A DNA stretch of 25,865 nucleotides from SZUA-287 sp036397975 (GTDB taxonomy: Bacteria > Bacteroidota > Ignavibacteria > UBA10030 > UBA6906), in contig DASWHW010000034.1 of assembly GCA_036397975.1 (NCBI GenBank), positions 1 through 25,865 of the forward strand, written 5' to 3'. The translations under genes and the position numbers were made by a program. The notes below the pieces were generated by a model. It made no database searches. It saw only the letters and a list, made by a program, of their open reading frames with translations, and was not told where the DNA came from. Below are positions 23,358-25,865 of the stretch, in pieces; positions within the stretch are counted from its first letter, which is position 1, and every line of letters starts with the position of its first letter.

Positions 23358-24869
23358 ATGAAGCTTCATAACCAGATTCTCCTCGCGCTCGTCCTTGGCG
23401 CCGTCTTCGGTGCTATTTTTCATGTCGATAAGAATTCGCTGAACATCGCTTATGTTGATCCCACATCTGCAAAGATAACGGAGCAAATTCAACAGTGGCA
23501 GAAAGTGGAGTTCGTCGATGGCATAACGGGTGAGACCCTCGGAACGTTTGGTACCGACGATCAACTGAAAATCCTCTCTGCGTTCAGCAAGCTCTCCGGC
23601 GAGGGAAAAAAAAATCTCATCATCCGGGCGACCTTTGCAGCCGCCTCACCGCGAGAGTTCAAAAATGTTAAGAGTGTCGACAAAGTAAAATCCGTTGCGC
23701 TCGTCATCAAACCAATCGGGACAATTTTCATCAGGTTGCTGATGATGGTGGCGATACCTCTGGTGTTTGCTTCACTTGTCGTTGGAGTGGCAAGTCTGGG
23801 AGATTTACGCAAGGTCGGACGCATTGGCGCGAAAACGATTGGGCTTTACCTCGGCACAACTGCCATGGCAATCACGATCGGCCTCACGCTGGTAAATGCA
23901 ATGCAGCCCGGGACGCGCCTCGACGCCGAATCGCGCGAACGGTTGACGGTGGAGTTTCAGGGGCAGGTGCAAGAGAAAATTCAAGCGGAAGTTGCTGTCG
24001 ATGTGGTCGACATGTTCGTACGGATGGTTGCCACCAACCCGATTCAGGCAATGTCGAACGGCGATATGCTCGCGATTATCTTTTTCGCTTTGATGGTCGG
24101 CATCAGCCTGACGATGATTTCTCGTGAGAAATCTTCTCCCGTCATTGCCTTTTTCGATGGCATCTCGGACATGATGATTAAGATGGTCGAATTGATCATG
24201 AAGATTGCTCCCTACGGGGTCTTTGCGTTGATCGCGGCAACCGTGGGAGAATTTGGGTTCGGCATCCTGCAAACATTGGCATGGTATGCGGCGGCTGTCG
24301 TTATCGGACTGATGTTGCACACGTTCGGAACGCTCGCGGTTCTCATTCGCTTCGTTTCGAAACTCAAACCAGTGACGGTTTTCAAAAAGCTCAGACCGGT
24401 CATGCTCATCGCGTTCAGCTCAAGCTCCAGCGCGGCAACGCTGCCGGTGAATATGGAGGTCTGCGAGAAGGAGCTCGGCGTCTCAAAAGAAGTGACGAGT
24501 TTTGTTCTTCCCCTCGGCGCCACAATCAATATGGACGGGACGTCGATGTATCAGGCCATTGCTGCGGTATTTATCGCGCAGGTATACGGCGTACCCCTTG
24601 ACCTTTCGGGCCAGCTGACTATCTTATTAACAGCGCTCCTCGCTTCTATTGGGACTGCCCCGGTGCCAGGGGTTGGACTGATCATGCTCATCATCGTCCT
24701 TCGCTCCGTGGGTATTCCGGAAGAGGGGATCGTGCTCATACTTGGAATCGATCGGATTCTCGATATGTGCCGGACGGTAACGAATGTTACAGGCGATGCA
24801 GTGGTTGCAACGATCATTCAACGAGGAGAGAATAATTTTCTAGCGAAGAAGGATCTCCAGGCGGCATGA
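23358..24869 (+). CDS. DAACS-family glutamate/aspartate or dicarboxylate:cation symporter
   Basis: The 503-residue inner-membrane transporter belongs to the dicarboxylate/amino acid:cation symporter family (GltP/DctA/GltPh-like). Visible are the serine-rich tip of hairpin 1 (AFSSSSSAATLP, S354-S358), the sodium-site motif NMDGT (391-395), the hairpin 2 region IGTAPVPGVG and the substrate helix DRILDMCRTVTNVTGD (465-480). D469, R472, N476 and D480 match D394, R397, N401 and D405 of GltPh; the arginine favours acidic substrates. Unusually, about 85 soluble residues (roughly 25-110) sit between the first two membrane helices, where GltPh has only a short loop. No Shine-Dalgarno is seen. Its stop overlaps the kdsA start by four bases, so it heads that operon. 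Confidence 0.93.
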   Translation: MKLHNQILLALVLGAVFGAIFHVDKNSLNIAYVDPTSAKITEQIQQWQKVEFVDGITGETLGTFGTDDQLKILSAFSKLSGEGKKNLIIRATFAAASPREFKNVKSVDKVKSVALVIKPIGTIFIRLLMMVAIPLVFASLVVGVASLGDLRKVGRIGAKTIGLYLGTTAMAITIGLTLVNAMQPGTRLDAESRERLTVEFQGQVQEKIQAEVAVDVVDMFVRMVATNPIQAMSNGDMLAIIFFALMVGISLTMISREKSSPVIAFFDGISDMMIKMVELIMKIAPYGVFALIAATVGEFGFGILQTLAWYAAAVVIGLMLHTFGTLAVLIRFVSKLKPVTVFKKLRPVMLIAFSSSSSAATLPVNMEVCEKELGVSKEVTSFVLPLGATINMDGTSMYQAIAAVFIAQVYGVPLDLSGQLTILLTALLASIGTAPVPGVGLIMLIIVLRSVGIPEEGIVLILGIDRILDMCRTVTNVTGDAVVATIIQRGENNFLAKKDLQAA

Positions 24870-25684
24870 CCGTACAAATCAAGAATATACCAATCGGCGG
24901 GAAAACCCCCCTTGTTCTCTTTGCTGGGCCTTGTGTCGTGGAAAGCAGGGAACTCACCCTTCGCACGGCGGAAAAGGTGAAGGCTATTGCAGCGAAACAC
25001 GAGACCCCGGTTGTGTTCAAATCATCGTACAAGAAAGCAAACCGAACAAGCGGCAAATCCTTTATCGGACTCGGGATGGATGAGTCGCTCAAAATTCTTG
25101 CTGAAGTAAAAAAAGAGTTGGGTCTTCCCATTCTCACCGATATTCATAAAGAGGCAGAGGCGGCAATCGCAGCTGAGGTGGCCGACGTATTGCAAATCCC
25201 GGCGTTTCTCTGTCGGCAGACCGATTTGCTCGAAGCGGCGGCGAAGACAGGCAAAGTGGTGAATATCAAGAAGGGACAGTTCCTCGCGCCCGGAGATATG
25301 GCTCATGCGGCACAGAAAGTGACCGAAGCGGGTAATCCGCGGGTCATGCTCACAGAACGCGGGACCACATTCGGATACCACAACCTCGTTGTCGATATGC
25401 GCTCGTTGAAGATTATGAGCGATCTGGGATTTCCGGTCATTATGGATGCAACTCATTCCGTGCAATTGCCCTCCGGAAGTGCTGGGGCATCCGGTGGACA
25501 GCCGGAGTTTATTATTCCACTCGCACGTGCCGGCGTAGCGGTGGGATGCGATGGCCTTTTCGTCGAAGTTCATCCGGATCCCAGGAAGGCCTTGAGCGAT
25601 TCTGAAAGTCAGTTGCATGTGGATATGCTCGATTCTCTTCTTCAACAGGTAACGGCAATCGACAAATTAGTAAAGGCCTATTGA
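24866..25684 (+). CDS. kdsA: 3-deoxy-8-phosphooctulonate synthase, metal-dependent class
   Basis: KdsA condenses phosphoenolpyruvate with arabinose 5-phosphate to Kdo 8-phosphate, the first committed step of Kdo synthesis for lipopolysaccharide. The 272-residue product has the family motifs FAGPCVVESREL, FKSSYKKANRTS, GQFLAPGDM, ERGTTFGYHNLVVDMRSL and DATHSVQLP. C23, H197, E234 and D245 have exactly the spacing of the metal ligands C11, H185, E222 and D233 of the Aquifex enzyme. This predicts the metal-dependent class rather than the E. coli-like one, which has asparagine at the cysteine position. It overlaps the symporter by ATGA and is followed one base later by kdsC. Confidence 0.97.
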   Translation: MTVQIKNIPIGGKTPLVLFAGPCVVESRELTLRTAEKVKAIAAKHETPVVFKSSYKKANRTSGKSFIGLGMDESLKILAEVKKELGLPILTDIHKEAEAAIAAEVADVLQIPAFLCRQTDLLEAAAKTGKVVNIKKGQFLAPGDMAHAAQKVTEAGNPRVMLTERGTTFGYHNLVVDMRSLKIMSDLGFPVIMDATHSVQLPSGSAGASGGQPEFIIPLARAGVAVGCDGLFVEVHPDPRKALSDSESQLHVDMLDSLLQQVTAIDKLVKAY

Positions 25685-25685
25685 C

Positions 25686-25865
25686 ATGCCGGTGAAAAAA
25701 CGATCGCCGAAGAACATTACCGCGAAGGCGCGAAATATCCGCATGCTCCTTTGCGATGTGGATGGAGTGTTGACCGATGGAGGATTATACTACGCGCCGG
25801 ATGGAACGGAATTGAAACGGTTCGACGCACAAGATGGCTATGGCATTCGTCACGCTCAGAAGCAT
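25686..25865 (+). CDS. kdsC: Kdo 8-phosphate phosphatase (C-terminus outside window)
   Basis: Sixty codons run to the window edge. After a basic N-terminus (MPVKKRSPKN), the sequence LLCDVDGVLTDGGLYY is the HAD-superfamily motif I of KdsC-type phosphatases. Its nucleophile and acid/base aspartates are in DVD, and FDAQDGYGIR follows, also typical of KdsC. The enzyme hydrolyses Kdo 8-phosphate to Kdo, directly after KdsA in the pathway. The ATG lies one base after the kdsA stop, and AAAGG about 9 nt upstream can serve as its ribosome-binding site. The rest of the gene is missing, so intactness cannot be judged. Confidence 0.92.
   Translation, partial: MPVKKRSPKNITAKARNIRMLLCDVDGVLTDGGLYYAPDGTELKRFDAQDGYGIRHAQKH

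Overview
The window looks like a chromosomal segment from a Gram-negative bacterium of the Bacteroidota/Chlorobi/Ignavibacteriota assemblage. The main evidence is two secreted proteins ending in type IX secretion (T9SS) sorting domains of the NYPNPFNP(S/T)TKI type, common in Ignavibacteria and relatives. An LPS (Kdo) biosynthesis operon (kdsA-kdsC), a giant propeller-type sensor kinase and one promoter matching the Bacteroidota -33/-7 pattern (TTG-N20-TAnnTTTG) agree with this. I see no phage, transposase, CRISPR array, rRNA or tRNA.

Layout. (1) 1-4174, minus: two tandem paralogous secreted repeat proteins; the left one runs off the window, and the right one (1167 aa) ends in a DUF4397-like domain plus a T9SS domain that carries a palindromic DNA repeat in frame. 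(2) 4289-8120, minus: a NarL/LuxR response regulator and a two-propeller, Y_Y_Y, HisKA_3 sensor kinase. The kinase is cut between its phospho-acceptor helix and its ATPase domain by a single in-frame TAA. (3) 8397-11598, plus: citrate synthase behind a good sigma70-like promoter and a long leader containing inverted repeats, then a type II NADH dehydrogenase broken by a one-base frameshift. (4) 11613-16455, minus: small accessory genes. These are an exported VOC-fold protein, an NAD(P)-binding SDR protein, a zinc-ribbon protein, an ECF sigma factor with a small membrane partner, an endonuclease/exonuclease/phosphatase-fold protein, and two uncharacterised membrane proteins. (5) 16712-18067, plus: a succinate-semialdehyde-type aldehyde dehydrogenase with a clear terminator. 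(6) 18472-22643, minus: an OmpR/EnvZ-type two-component system followed by a T9SS-sorted multiheme cytochrome c with eight candidate haem sites; three CTTAAG hexamers at helical-turn spacing lie between them. (7) 23358-25865, plus: a DAACS glutamate/aspartate/dicarboxylate:cation symporter overlapping kdsA, then the start of kdsC.

Functional reading. The genes combine central carbon and respiratory metabolism (citrate synthase, NDH-2, aldehyde dehydrogenase), envelope biogenesis (kdsA/kdsC), signalling and surface proteins. The most system-like cluster is 18472-22643: a two-component regulator beside a surface-sorted multihaem cytochrome, with an OmpR-type direct-repeat site candidate between them. 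This suggests regulated electron transfer at the cell surface, which is inference.

Two genes (sensor kinase, ndh) carry single-base lesions. They may be real mutations or sequence/assembly errors, and raw reads should settle that before any biology is built on them.
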